Assembly: GCA_005116955.1 (NCBI GenBank)
Contig: SWDI01000002.1
Span: 1,315-65,314 of the forward strand
Reading direction: 5' to 3'
From: Nitrospira sp.
Lineage (GTDB): Bacteria; Nitrospirota; Nitrospiria; Nitrospirales; Nitrospiraceae
Length of the DNA stretch: 64,000 nucleotides
The translations under genes were made by a program, and so were the position numbers. Below, piece after piece: positions 54,688-62,469 of the stretch. The stretch's first letter is position 1; each line of letters opens with the position of its first letter. Below the pieces are notes generated by a model, which saw nothing but the letters and a program-made list of their open reading frames with translations, did no database searches and had not been told where the DNA came from.

Positions 54688-56082
54688 ATGGCCTCTGCTC
54701 CTCCGGTGCGTAGGACTTCTTCGGGACAGCCCCCTTCTTTGCGTGAGCATTCATTGGTTCCGGTCGGGATGGCCACCATCCTCCCGGAGGCTGCCCGCCA
54801 GGTTCGGCACCTGGAAGCTGAATTGCTGGCGTATTGTCATCGTTTTGGGTACGACGAGATTATCCTTCCGACGTTCGAGTACCTTGATGTGTTGGCACCA
54901 GGCCTCGAACCGACGCTATTAGAGAATTCCTATAAGATCGTTGACCGGACGACCGGCCGTATTCTGTTGTTGCGGCCCGACGTCACGGCGCAAATTGCCC
55001 GTTCGGTAGCGATGGGCATGGTGGGCACGCACTTTCCGTTGCGCCTCTCGTACCGGGCGACCGTCTTTCGGTATGAACCGGAACATGCCGGCCGAGATCG
55101 AGAAATCTTTCAGGTCGGCGCCGAGCTCATCGGGGCTGATGATGCGTCCGCCGATAGTGAAATCATCATCCTGTTGATCGAGTGCCTGCGACAGGTGGGA
55201 TTGCGTTCATTCAAGATTTCACTGGGGCATGTCGGGTTTTTTAAGGGGCTTCTCATCCGTGCAGGACTGTCGCCGGAAGGGCAGAAGCGGGCCGAACACG
55301 CAGCGGCAAGAAGAGATCTACCGAGGCTGGGAGAGATCTTGTCGCAAGAGCGAGTGACCAAACGGTCAGCGCACAGAATTTTGGATGTGCTGGAGCTGTG
55401 TGGACAAGCTGAAGTCCTCTCGAAAGGACGCACTTTAGCCAAGGGTGAACGGCCACTGGTTCAAGCGTTGGACCGACTGGAGAACGTGTACCAGATGCTC
55501 TGCGCAACAGGGTTTCAAGAGACCGTTTTGTTGGATCTTGGAGAATTCAGAGGGTTCGACTACTATGACGGGATCGTCTTTGACGTCTTTACCGAGGGGA
55601 TTGGGGTGGAGTTAGGCGGTGGTGGGCGCTATGACCAGCTTATCGGACGATTTGGTCGGAACCTTCCATCGACTGGATTTGCCCTCACTGTGGACCGGCT
55701 CTTTCGAGGGTTGAGTCTTCCAGACAGGACGAAGTCTGTGGGGCCAAATGTCTTGGCCGTCGCGCAGCGAGGGTTATTGACACAATTAGTTTCGGTCGCA
55801 CAACAACTTCGCCAGGCGGGGATACGAACGGTTCAACAAGCGGTAGATCTATCGGGACGGGACTTGGTTGATGTCGCGGTCAAGGCTGGTCTTGAAGCGA
55901 ATATCGGTACCATTGTAGTCGTCGGCGTGGACCGTTCCAAACCTGAGCAGGTCGTGGTGCTTCATCCGGGGGATGGGCGAGGAATCGCAGGATCGCCCGG
56001 TCGTGCTCACCTTCGCAAGAGAACGGTCTCGATCGCAGGTCTCATCGCAAGCCTGCGTTCCGACCTTGAAGGGACCGTATGA
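54688..56082 (+). CDS. hisZ: HisZ-like ATP phosphoribosyltransferase regulatory subunit
   Basis: A 464-residue class II aaRS-like protein related to HisRS but lacking tRNA-synthetase function. It shows LPEAARQVRHLEAELLAYCHRFGYDEIILPTFEYLDVL (written with its flanks), RPDVTAQIARSVA, YRATVFRYEPEHAGRDREIFQVGAELIGADDA, DLGEFRGFDYYDGIVFDVF and GGGGRYDQLIGRFG. HisZ partners with short-form HisG in histidine synthesis. A C-terminal anticodon-binding-like domain of about 95 residues is kept. The ATG at 54688 follows the serA stop; upstream codons would overlap serA. dnaB overlaps its 3' end by 4 bases. Confidence 0.9.
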   Translation: MASAPPVRRTSSGQPPSLREHSLVPVGMATILPEAARQVRHLEAELLAYCHRFGYDEIILPTFEYLDVLAPGLEPTLLENSYKIVDRTTGRILLLRPDVTAQIARSVAMGMVGTHFPLRLSYRATVFRYEPEHAGRDREIFQVGAELIGADDASADSEIIILLIECLRQVGLRSFKISLGHVGFFKGLLIRAGLSPEGQKRAEHAAARRDLPRLGEILSQERVTKRSAHRILDVLELCGQAEVLSKGRTLAKGERPLVQALDRLENVYQMLCATGFQETVLLDLGEFRGFDYYDGIVFDVFTEGIGVELGGGGRYDQLIGRFGRNLPSTGFALTVDRLFRGLSLPDRTKSVGPNVLAVAQRGLLTQLVSVAQQLRQAGIRTVQQAVDLSGRDLVDVAVKAGLEANIGTIVVVGVDRSKPEQVVVLHPGDGRGIAGSPGRAHLRKRTVSIAGLIASLRSDLEGTV

Positions 56083-57431
56083 AATCCGCCGGGATGGTGG
56101 ATCTCTCTCAACCAAAACTTCCTCCACAGAACTTGGAGGCAGAGCAGTCGGTGCTCGGTGCCATCCTCCTCGATAACGCCGCCATGCCGAAGGCGATGGA
56201 GCTGCTGGTAGAGGAAGATTTCTATCGGACAGCCCACAAAAAAGTCTTTCAAGCCATGCTTGAGCTGTCCGACACCGGCGAAGTGATCGATCAGATTACG
56301 CTGACCGAGCGATTGAAATCTCGCGGTGAACTTGAAGCGATTGGAGGCGCTGCCTTCCTCGCTGAACTGGTCCAGATCGTTCCCAGCTCAGCCAATATCC
56401 GGTATCACTGTAAGATTGTTCGGGACAAAGCCGTGGCCCGTCAGTTGATTAGCACCTCCACCGAGGTGCTGACGAGGGGCTATGAAGGCACCGCCTCAAT
56501 CGATGATCTGCTGGATTTTGCCGAGCGCTCGGTCTTCAGCATTGCGCAAGGCAAACTGGAACGGTCGTTCAGCCCGATCAGCCAGGTCATTAAGGAAAGT
56601 CTGGATGTCATCGATAAACTTTCCAAGCGAAAGGAACACGTCACGGGGGTTCCCACGGGGTACTACGACCTCGACGATATTACCGCCGGGCTTCAGCCTT
56701 CGGACTTGGTGGTGGTGGCGGGGCGGCCGAGTATGGGCAAGACAAGCCTTGCGTTAGGGTTTGCCACTCATGCCGCCATTCATGCCAATACAGTGGTTGG
56801 CATCTTCAGCTTGGAAATGTCCAAGCCACAGATCGTTCTGCGCATGCTCGCGTCGGAAGCGCGGGTGGATTCGCATGCGTTGAGGACGGGGAAGCTTCAA
56901 AAAGAAGACTGGTGGCGATTGGCAGAGGCGGCTGGCCGGTTGGAGCTCGCGCCGATCTATATCGATGACACGGGCGGCATCACAGTCCAGCAAATGCGAG
57001 GCAAAGCCCGCCGGCTCAAAGCCGAGAAGGGGCTTGATCTCCTCATCGTGGATTATCTCCAGCTGATGCAAGGACGAAGCGATTCGGAGTCTCGTCAGCA
57101 AGAGATCTCGGATATTTCCCGCTCATTAAAGGCCTTGGCGAAGGAGCTAAATGTGCCGGTGGTTGCCCTCTCCCAGTTGAGCCGAGCGGTGGAGGCCCGT
57201 AAGCCGCCGATCCCCATGCTGGCCGATCTGCGGGAGAGCGGAGCGATCGAACAAGATGCCGATGTGGTCATGTTCATTTATCGGGAAGATGTGTATGACC
57301 AGAATTCAGAGCGCAAAGGGATTGCTGACATTATTGTCAGTAAACACCGTAATGGACCCATTGGGAAAAAAGAGTTGTTCTTCCAGGACCGATTCGCCAA
57401 ATTCGAAAGCCTCGATCTTCGCGAAGCCTAG
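56079..57431 (+). CDS. dnaB: Replicative DNA helicase DnaB
   Basis: The hexameric 5'-3' helicase of the replication fork. The N-terminal domain begins PPQNLEAEQSVLGAILLDNAAM and includes DFYRTAHKKVFQAML. The RecA-like domain starts near residue 190 (GVPTGYYDLDDITAGLQPSDLVVVAGRPSMGKTSLAL, broken at the P-loop). Walker B is LLIVDYLQLM, then QEISDISRSLKALAKEL and SQLSRAVEAR. The arginine-finger region ADLRESGAIEQDADVVMFIYRE is intact. There is no intein, and the 450 residues are normal. The ATG overlaps the hisZ stop; an alternative start is the ATG at 56094 (MVDLSQPKLPP). Confidence 0.97.
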   Translation: MKSAGMVDLSQPKLPPQNLEAEQSVLGAILLDNAAMPKAMELLVEEDFYRTAHKKVFQAMLELSDTGEVIDQITLTERLKSRGELEAIGGAAFLAELVQIVPSSANIRYHCKIVRDKAVARQLISTSTEVLTRGYEGTASIDDLLDFAERSVFSIAQGKLERSFSPISQVIKESLDVIDKLSKRKEHVTGVPTGYYDLDDITAGLQPSDLVVVAGRPSMGKTSLALGFATHAAIHANTVVGIFSLEMSKPQIVLRMLASEARVDSHALRTGKLQKEDWWRLAEAAGRLELAPIYIDDTGGITVQQMRGKARRLKAEKGLDLLIVDYLQLMQGRSDSESRQQEISDISRSLKALAKELNVPVVALSQLSRAVEARKPPIPMLADLRESGAIEQDADVVMFIYREDVYDQNSERKGIADIIVSKHRNGPIGKKELFFQDRFAKFESLDLREA

Positions 57432-57437
57432 AGTCGT

Positions 57438-57466
57438 TTGCGCATCGCCCGGACACTCGGTATAAT
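57438..57466 (+). promoter_or_regulatory. Sigma-70-type promoter of the TPR lipoprotein gene
   Basis: A -35 TTGCGC (57438-57443) and a perfect -10 TATAAT (57461-57466) are separated by 17 bp, directly after the dnaB stop and about 43 bases before the next start codon. Confidence 0.65.
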
Positions 57467-57508
57467 CGGATCATCGACTCACCTTTTACGTGTCTTAACG
57501 TAAGATAG

Positions 57509-59356
57509 ATGCGGAACACACGAATGATCTTGGACAGTCGGGTGCTCAGACGGTACGGGAGGTCCTTGTTAGGGACGATGCTGCTCTTCCTGTGCCTTTC
57601 CGGTGCGATGGTTGCCTGCGCAGCTTCGCCTCAGCCGCAGACAACGCTTCCTCCACCCGCCACAGCATTGCCACCTCCGCTACCGGCTCCAGAGTCCGAT
57701 GCGACCTACCATTTCATGATGGGACATCAAGCGGAACTCGCACAGGACCTCGACGGCGCGTTGAAGGAATATCATGCCGCGCTGAAGGTTGATTCCAAAT
57801 CTCGCGAGGTCAAGTCTCGGTTGGCCGCACTGTATTTTGCGTTGGGTGATGTAGCCCAAGCCGTGCAGTATGCGGATGAAGTCGGAGAAGGAACGGGACA
57901 GGAACCGCAAATGTTGACCCACATGGCCGGCATCTTGGCCAGCGCGGGGAAGCCTGAGCGTGCCGTGGAGCTCTTGGACAAGGCCATTGAGAGTAATCCG
58001 GAACGAGGAGAATCCTACTTCCCGAAGGGACTCATCCTTTTGAATCAGAAGCGCATCGCCGAGGCGGAACAAGTCGTCAAAAAAGGATTGCAATATACCG
58101 CGGATTCGCCGATCGGCTACTACTATTTGGGCCGCATTTCGATCGAAGCGGAAAACAGCGAACAGGCCGTGGCCAACTTCGATCGCGCCATGGCCATCAA
58201 CCCGACGTTCGAGCCAGCGTATTTAGCCCAAGCATCGGTCTACGAATCACGCCAAGAAAAGGACAAAGCGATCGCCGTACTCAAGAAGTATCTTTCACAC
58301 GTTAACCCTCGGAATCGGGATATTCGACAACACCTGGTCCAGTTGTATGTCGCGACCAAGGATTACGCCGGAGGTCTTGCCGAACTGGAAAAGCTGCTGG
58401 AAGACAACCCTGGCGACCTCGATGCACAGTTACGCAGGGCGCTCATCTATGGAGAGAAAAAAGAGTTTACCAAGGCGATCAGCCAATTGACCGAGATCTT
58501 GAAGGCGAAACCAGCTGAGCTCAAAGTGAGAGATTATCTCGGGTACTTGTACGAAGAGACTAAGGACGTCTCCAAGGCAATGGAGACCTATCGCTATAAT
58601 ATTCATCTGGATCCGAAATTTGTCGACAGTCATATTCATTTGGGTGTGCTCCTCTATCGACTCAAGCAATTTCCTGAGGCAGTGACGCATCTCCATGAAG
58701 CCGTCCGTCTCACGCCAAAACAGCCAGAACCGCATATTGTCCTCGGGTTGGCCCATTTCCAGAGTGAGCAATTCGAAAAGGCCTCACAGGCGTTTGAGGA
58801 AGGGATTCGGCACAATCCCAAGAACGCCGATCTTCATTTCAACCTCGGCACGGCCTACGACAAGTTGAATCGGTTTGACGAGCTGGAGCGTGCCATGGAA
58901 ACGGTGCTCTCTCTCGACCCGCATCACGCCGATGCCTTGAACTATCTTGGGTACAGCTATGCGGAGCGCGGTATCAAGATTGATCAAGCGTTGTCCCTGA
59001 CGAAACGGGCCGTTGGGCTTAAGCCAGAGAACGGCTACTACGTCGATAGTCTCGGATGGGCCTTGTATAAATCAGGCTTGCTGGCCGAAGCGCTCATGGA
59101 GATCAAGAAAGCCGTGGCGCTGGTCGGCGATGACCCCGTCATCTACGAGCATCTGGGAGAAATTTATTTGAAGCAGCAGAAAGTGTCTGATGCGCGTGAC
59201 GCCTGGCTCCATTCACTGGAGATCGATCCCTCCAATGACAAGCTGCTCCAACGCTTCCGTGAGCAGGGTCTGGCCAATCCAGCCAATGAAGACCGCATCC
59301 AGCAAGCCAAGCGCCGCGGAGCAGAGAAGACGCAGACTCAGTCAGCCACACCGTAG
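57509..59356 (+). CDS. Large TPR-repeat lipoprotein
   Basis: A 615-residue protein. After a charged N-terminus comes a hydrophobic segment with a lipobox-like end (LLFLCLSGAMVAC), so it is probably anchored in the outer membrane. A Pro-rich linker follows. Residues about 65-600 are made of about 15 TPR motifs (GALKEYHAALKVDSKSREV, AVQYADEVGEG, AVANFDRAMAINPTFEPAYL, AVTHLHEAVRLTPKQPEPHI, ALNYLGYSYAERGIKIDQAL and others). The tail DRIQQAKRRGAEKTQTQSATP is polar. Such proteins scaffold envelope or secretion complexes; the partner is unknown. It has its own promoter at 57438-57466 and is followed by a hairpin at 59390-59430. Confidence 0.88.
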   Translation: MRNTRMILDSRVLRRYGRSLLGTMLLFLCLSGAMVACAASPQPQTTLPPPATALPPPLPAPESDATYHFMMGHQAELAQDLDGALKEYHAALKVDSKSREVKSRLAALYFALGDVAQAVQYADEVGEGTGQEPQMLTHMAGILASAGKPERAVELLDKAIESNPERGESYFPKGLILLNQKRIAEAEQVVKKGLQYTADSPIGYYYLGRISIEAENSEQAVANFDRAMAINPTFEPAYLAQASVYESRQEKDKAIAVLKKYLSHVNPRNRDIRQHLVQLYVATKDYAGGLAELEKLLEDNPGDLDAQLRRALIYGEKKEFTKAISQLTEILKAKPAELKVRDYLGYLYEETKDVSKAMETYRYNIHLDPKFVDSHIHLGVLLYRLKQFPEAVTHLHEAVRLTPKQPEPHIVLGLAHFQSEQFEKASQAFEEGIRHNPKNADLHFNLGTAYDKLNRFDELERAMETVLSLDPHHADALNYLGYSYAERGIKIDQALSLTKRAVGLKPENGYYVDSLGWALYKSGLLAEALMEIKKAVALVGDDPVIYEHLGEIYLKQQKVSDARDAWLHSLEIDPSNDKLLQRFREQGLANPANEDRIQQAKRRGAEKTQTQSATP

Positions 59357-59389
59357 ATGACCTTCTGAGACAACAGCCTCAGCCACACA

Positions 59390-59430
59390 TCTAACGAGCA
59401 AGGCTCTGTGCTTGCCTTGTGCTCGTTAGA
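59390..59430 (+). terminator. Hairpin after the TPR lipoprotein gene
   Basis: The arms TCTAACGAGCAAGGC (59390-59404) and GCCTTGTGCTCGTTAGA (59414-59430) pair with a two-base bulge around a 9-base loop. There is no long T-run, only CTGTGCAAATTCT after it. It is a probable terminator or transcript end. Confidence 0.55.
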
Positions 59431-59480
59431 CTGTGCAAATTCTATGATTCGCTCCCTGCATCCGCTACAATGGCGGCATT

Positions 59481-59990
59481 GTGAAACTGACGAGCTTCGA
59501 AGCGATTGTCCGGGCGCTCAATGACGCTGGTATCCGATATCTGGTCGCCGGCGGACTTGCGGTGAACGCCCATGGCTACTTGCGCTTTACCAAGGATGCC
59601 GATTTCGTCATTCAGTTGATCCCCGACAATATCAAGCGGGCCTTTGTCGCGCTCGACGCACTTGGCTATACACCGGTAGCACCAGTCACGGCTGAGCAAT
59701 TTTCGGATCCGGTTACGCGCGAGGGATGGATACGCGATAAGAACATGCAGGTGTTGCAGCTCTGGAGCGACCGCCACCGTGAAACCTCCATTGATATCTT
59801 TGTCCATGAGCCATTTCCGTTTGAGGAAGAATATGCCAAGGCCTTGATGAAACCCTTATATGGGACGATCGAGGTTCGGTTCGTCAGTATCCTCACGCTG
59901 ATCTCCATGAAGGAAGCTGCAGGTCGTGAACAGGATAGGATTGACATTGAACACTTGCGCATGAGGTTGGAAGATGATGCCGGACAGTGA
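59481..59990 (+). CDS. Nucleotidyltransferase-fold protein (AbiEii/MNT-like)
   Basis: A 169-residue protein with the minimal nucleotidyltransferase pattern: LNDAGIRYLVAGGLAVNAHGYLRFTKDADFVI, quoted here across its G-G helix and the D-A-D metal site. A third acidic position may lie in TSIDIFV. Further on are DRIDIEHL and a polar end. Such domains occur in AbiEii-type toxins and in MNT partners of HEPN pairs, where they transfer nucleotides to tRNA, proteins or partner toxins. The GTG start has no Shine-Dalgarno sequence, but a -10-like TACAAT lies at 59466-59471. It overlaps the small downstream gene by 17 bp, which suggests a functional pair. Confidence 0.78.
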   Translation: MKLTSFEAIVRALNDAGIRYLVAGGLAVNAHGYLRFTKDADFVIQLIPDNIKRAFVALDALGYTPVAPVTAEQFSDPVTREGWIRDKNMQVLQLWSDRHRETSIDIFVHEPFPFEEEYAKALMKPLYGTIEVRFVSILTLISMKEAAGREQDRIDIEHLRMRLEDDAGQ

Positions 59991-60192
59991 ATCGCCCGTG
60001 CCGGAATTCGACTGGCGGGTGACCAGCTTCGAGGGCGCGCGCCGTGAGCAACTTCGCCGCTGGGCGCGATTGCCGCTGGAACAGATCCTGCTCGCTATTG
60101 AGGAAATGCAGGACATCGCGCATGCGTTGGGGACTGTTCCCGCTGGTCAGAGTGAAGAGATCGTTCCCAGGCAAGAGAGTAGAAGGCAATAG
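59974..60192 (+). CDS. Small partner protein of the nucleotidyltransferase gene
   Basis: A 72-residue protein reading VPEFDWRVTSFEGARREQLR then RWARLPLEQILLAIEEMQDIAHAL and a polar tail. It overlaps the nucleotidyltransferase gene by 17 bp, the usual sign of a translationally coupled pair. The sequence is acidic-helical and too short for HEPN. I do not recognise a family; an antitoxin-like or regulatory role is inferred from context only. In-frame start codons are ATG 59974 and ATG 59977. Confidence 0.65.
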   Translation: MMPDSESPVPEFDWRVTSFEGARREQLRRWARLPLEQILLAIEEMQDIAHALGTVPAGQSEEIVPRQESRRQ

Positions 60193-60325
60193 GTGCTGGT
60201 CAAAAGCTACGGGTTCGTCTGAAACAAAGGATAACTCTCTCTTTCAAGTTGAGCCAGGAACCAATACCTCTCTTGCCCGCACACTGGGGTGTCTGGCCAT
60301 TTGCATTGTTCGAACCGGCGATCAG

Positions 60326-60397
60326 GAGGTCCGCATCCAGCAAGCCAAGCGCCCCGTCGCAGAGAAGGCGCCCAGTCCTCCAGTAGCCATTCCCTAG
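60326..60397 (+). pseudogene. Stray copy of the TPR lipoprotein gene 3' end
   Basis: In frame it reads VRIQQAKRPVAEKAPSPPVAIP followed by a stop, closely matching the last codons of the upstream gene (DRIQQAKRRGAEKTQTQSATP, 59288-59356). A run of 23 bases is identical (60331-60353 versus 59293-59315), and similarity continues to the stop codon. The rest of the gene is absent. The nucleotidyltransferase pair lies between the true end and this copy. Confidence 0.7.
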
Positions 60398-60518
60398 TTC
60401 CACTACGACACTCCATCGCCGAGCACTTCTTTCTTGCCATCTCAAGGGGTAGGGGACTGGCGCCCTTCCTCCTGCCGCCTGTCTCCGTCACTCCAAGGTG
60501 ACAGACGCCACGCGCAGA

Positions 60519-60548
60519 CCTGCCCGCCGCCAGGCAGGCGGGCGAGGT
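60519..60548. repeat. GC-rich palindrome
   Basis: The sequence ACCTGCCCGCCGCCAGGC followed by AGGCGGGCGAGGT is an imperfect inverted repeat with a core stem GCCCGCC/GGCGGGC (60522-60528 and 60537-60543). There is no T-run after it. It looks like a dispersed REP-type palindrome rather than a terminator. Confidence 0.5.
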
Positions 60549-60704
60549 AAAGGGTGTCAGTCCCCCGGCAAAAAGTGTCAATTCTTGGCGATCCGGAGCA
60601 GATTACGGAACGAGAATCGCGCCCTTCGTGGCCTCGCCTGCGCCGATTTCTCATAAGTTGTTGCATCATCAGGGATCGATGGTACGTTAGGCCTTGTCAT
60701 TGAT

Positions 60705-60720
60705 CGGCACCAAACCTGCT
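60705..60720 (+). promoter_or_regulatory. Probable sigma-54 promoter of the pilin gene
   Basis: CGGCACCAAACCTGCT matches the RpoN consensus TGGCAC-N5-TTGCT with the -24 GG (60706-60707) and -12 GC (60718-60719) at the required spacing. The start of transcription would be near 60731, leaving a leader of about 80 bases before the pilin ATG. PilR with sigma-54 drives pilA in several phyla, which supports the call. Confidence 0.6.
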
Positions 60721-60810
60721 AGAGCAACCGGTAGGCGGCAACATGGCGCCGCAGGTTATGACAGGGTATGAAAGGGGCCGTCAGTGAACCATCAACCAGG
60801 AGGCAGGACG

Positions 60811-61419
60811 ATGTTGAAGGCAATGCGGAAACAAGAGGGGTTCACCCTCATTGAGTTGATGATCGTCGTGGCGATCATCGGGATCTTGGCGGCCATCGCC
60901 ATTCCAAACTTTATTCAGTATCAGATGAGGTCACGCACCTCGGAGGCCAAGACCAACTTGAGCGCAATCAAGACGGCAAACCTGGCGTTCCAAGCGGAAA
61001 ACCGGTGTTACTGGTCATCTACGGCTGTTGTACCTGTTCCTATACCGAGTAACGGTGCATTAGTGGCATGGCCAGTCCTTGCGGCGACTCCAGGACTAAA
61101 GTGTTTTGATAACTTTGGTGTTGCGACCGTCGCCACAGGGACCTTTACGGATATTGGTTTCACTCCAGCCGGTGCTGTCCGCTATCAATATGCGCTTGGT
61201 GCAACGGCTGCTGTGACGGCCGTAGGAGGTCCGGTGAGGGCTGCTTGCGTTGGTGTAATTCCTGGTGGTGCAGGTGTCGCTCCGACTATCGGATTCCTGG
61301 CTCAGGCCATCGGAGACCTTGATGGTAATTCCCCAGGAGCCATTGCTGGGCAAGGTGATTTCAAAGTATCTGATCTCAGCAATGTGGTCAACTGTCAGGC
61401 GGACGACACGATTTTCTAG
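60811..61419 (+). CDS. Type IV pilin-like protein
   Basis: A 202-residue prepilin. The short leader of 10 residues ends in Gly and is followed by the type III signal FTLIELMIVVAIIGILAAIA, with Phe+1 and Glu+5 as required for PilD processing and assembly. After the N-terminal helix (PNFIQYQMRSRTSEAKTNLS, then AIKTANLAFQAENRCYW) the C-terminal part is a Gly/Ala/Val-rich beta domain with cysteines near 70 and 100 and two more toward the end (ACVGVIPGG, VNCQADDTIF). It resembles PilA/PilE major pilins. The start at 60811 is chosen for AGGAGG 8 bases upstream; an upstream codon at 60784 lacks this. It is followed by a strong terminator. Confidence 0.9.
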   Translation: MLKAMRKQEGFTLIELMIVVAIIGILAAIAIPNFIQYQMRSRTSEAKTNLSAIKTANLAFQAENRCYWSSTAVVPVPIPSNGALVAWPVLAATPGLKCFDNFGVATVATGTFTDIGFTPAGAVRYQYALGATAAVTAVGGPVRAACVGVIPGGAGVAPTIGFLAQAIGDLDGNSPGAIAGQGDFKVSDLSNVVNCQADDTIF

Positions 61420-61441
61420 GCTATCCTAGCAATGCGTGCAG

Positions 61442-61480
61442 CGACTCAGGGCTGGTGATCCCAGCCCTGAGTCGTGTTTT
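61442..61480 (+). terminator. Rho-independent terminator after the pilin gene
   Basis: A perfect 14-bp stem (CGACTCAGGGCTGG, 61442-61455, pairing with 61461-61474) with a 5-base loop is followed by TGTTTTT. It lies 23 bases after the pilin stop codon. Confidence 0.9.
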
Positions 61481-61539
61481 TCGGAAGAGATCAAATCGTC
61501 TGCGAGCATGTCTTTCTCAAATATCTGGTGAGTAACGCG

Positions 61540-62469
61540 GTGACAGCTTCCCACCAGCATCCTTGGTTCCTATCATTGTGTTGTGGTCTCGGCGTCTTAT
61601 TGGGTGGCAGCATGTTGTTCCAGCAGGAGTTGGAACAACGCAGTAGCGGACGTATGGCCAAACTAGAGCAACTCCGGCTCTTACCGCGTGGCGAAGTTCT
61701 CAAATCAACCCTCTTGGGATACCATCACCTCGGTGCCGATCTCATCTGGTTGCGTGCGATTCAAGTTCTTGGAGACAAGGTGGTGCGTGAGCAGGATTAT
61801 CAGTGGCTCTACCATGCACTGGATGTCGTCACAACTCTCGATCCCCAGTATCTCTATGTCTATGATGTGGGCGGGACCGTGTTGGCTGAACTCGCCGGAC
61901 GCTATGATCTCAGTAATCAGATTCTTGAAAAGGGACTGACGCCGAACCCACAATCGTGGCGCCTCCCATTCCTCCTGGGGTTCAACCATTTCTTCCATCT
62001 TAGTCAGCCTCGCCAGGCGGCAGACTACATGGCTCGTGCTGCCGGAGCTCGCGGGATGCTCCATGAAAGTCTTCCGCCTCCGTATATTCCAAGACTTGCG
62101 TCACGCCTCTATGCACAAGGGAAGAGCCCCGATGTGGCTATCGAGTTTCTCGAGGCGATGTTGTTACAGGCTACTGATCCATTAATTCGAGATCAGTTGC
62201 ATCGCCGGATCAGACGGGTTGGGTTGGAGCGGGATCTGCAGATAATCGAACGAGCTGTTCAGCAGTATGAAAAGGCAAGGCAAAGAAAGCCTATGGCGCT
62301 AAACGACCTTGTTTCCAGTGGCATGCTGAAGACAATCCCAGAGGAGCCCTACGGTGGGTCCTATGTCTTCGATCCCAAGACTGGTGAAGTCTCCAGTAGT
62401 ACTCACAACGAGCGGATGCGCGCATATCGGGCATCGGATTCGATGGTTAGAAAGGGAGATGTGGAGTAG
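61540..62469 (+). CDS. Membrane-anchored TPR-like protein of unknown function
   Basis: About 309-331 residues depending on start. An N-terminal hydrophobic helix (WFLSLCCGLGVLLGGSMLF) is followed by helical repeats (GYHHLGADLIWLRAIQVLGD, YQWLYHALDVVTTLDPQYLYV, GRYDLSNQILEKGLTPNPQSW, AADYMARAAGARG). The C-terminus (PEEPYGGSYVFDPKTGEVSSS) resembles the end of pseudopilin-like or PilF-like accessory proteins. I do not recognise a family. The frame opens at 61474 inside the terminator, so a later start is likely: GTG at 61528 or 61540 keeps the membrane helix. It precedes the ABC transporter genes directly (stop 62469, next start 62470). Confidence 0.7.
   Translation: MTASHQHPWFLSLCCGLGVLLGGSMLFQQELEQRSSGRMAKLEQLRLLPRGEVLKSTLLGYHHLGADLIWLRAIQVLGDKVVREQDYQWLYHALDVVTTLDPQYLYVYDVGGTVLAELAGRYDLSNQILEKGLTPNPQSWRLPFLLGFNHFFHLSQPRQAADYMARAAGARGMLHESLPPPYIPRLASRLYAQGKSPDVAIEFLEAMLLQATDPLIRDQLHRRIRRVGLERDLQIIERAVQQYEKARQRKPMALNDLVSSGMLKTIPEEPYGGSYVFDPKTGEVSSSTHNERMRAYRASDSMVRKGDVE

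Larger units (their letters stand above)
60193..60810 (+). other. Non-coding stretch before the pilin gene
   Basis: About 620 bases with no complete gene. It contains a stray copy of the 3' end of the TPR lipoprotein gene (60326-60397), a GC-rich palindrome (60519-60548) and a sigma-54-like promoter (60705-60720). Short open frames here have no ribosome-binding sites or recognisable domains. Confidence 0.6.

Noticed and set aside
60044..60397. A 117-codon plus-strand frame before the pilin gene
   Set aside because: Its start lies in another frame of the small partner gene; only the last 24 codons look genuine and those are the stray copy of the TPR gene end.
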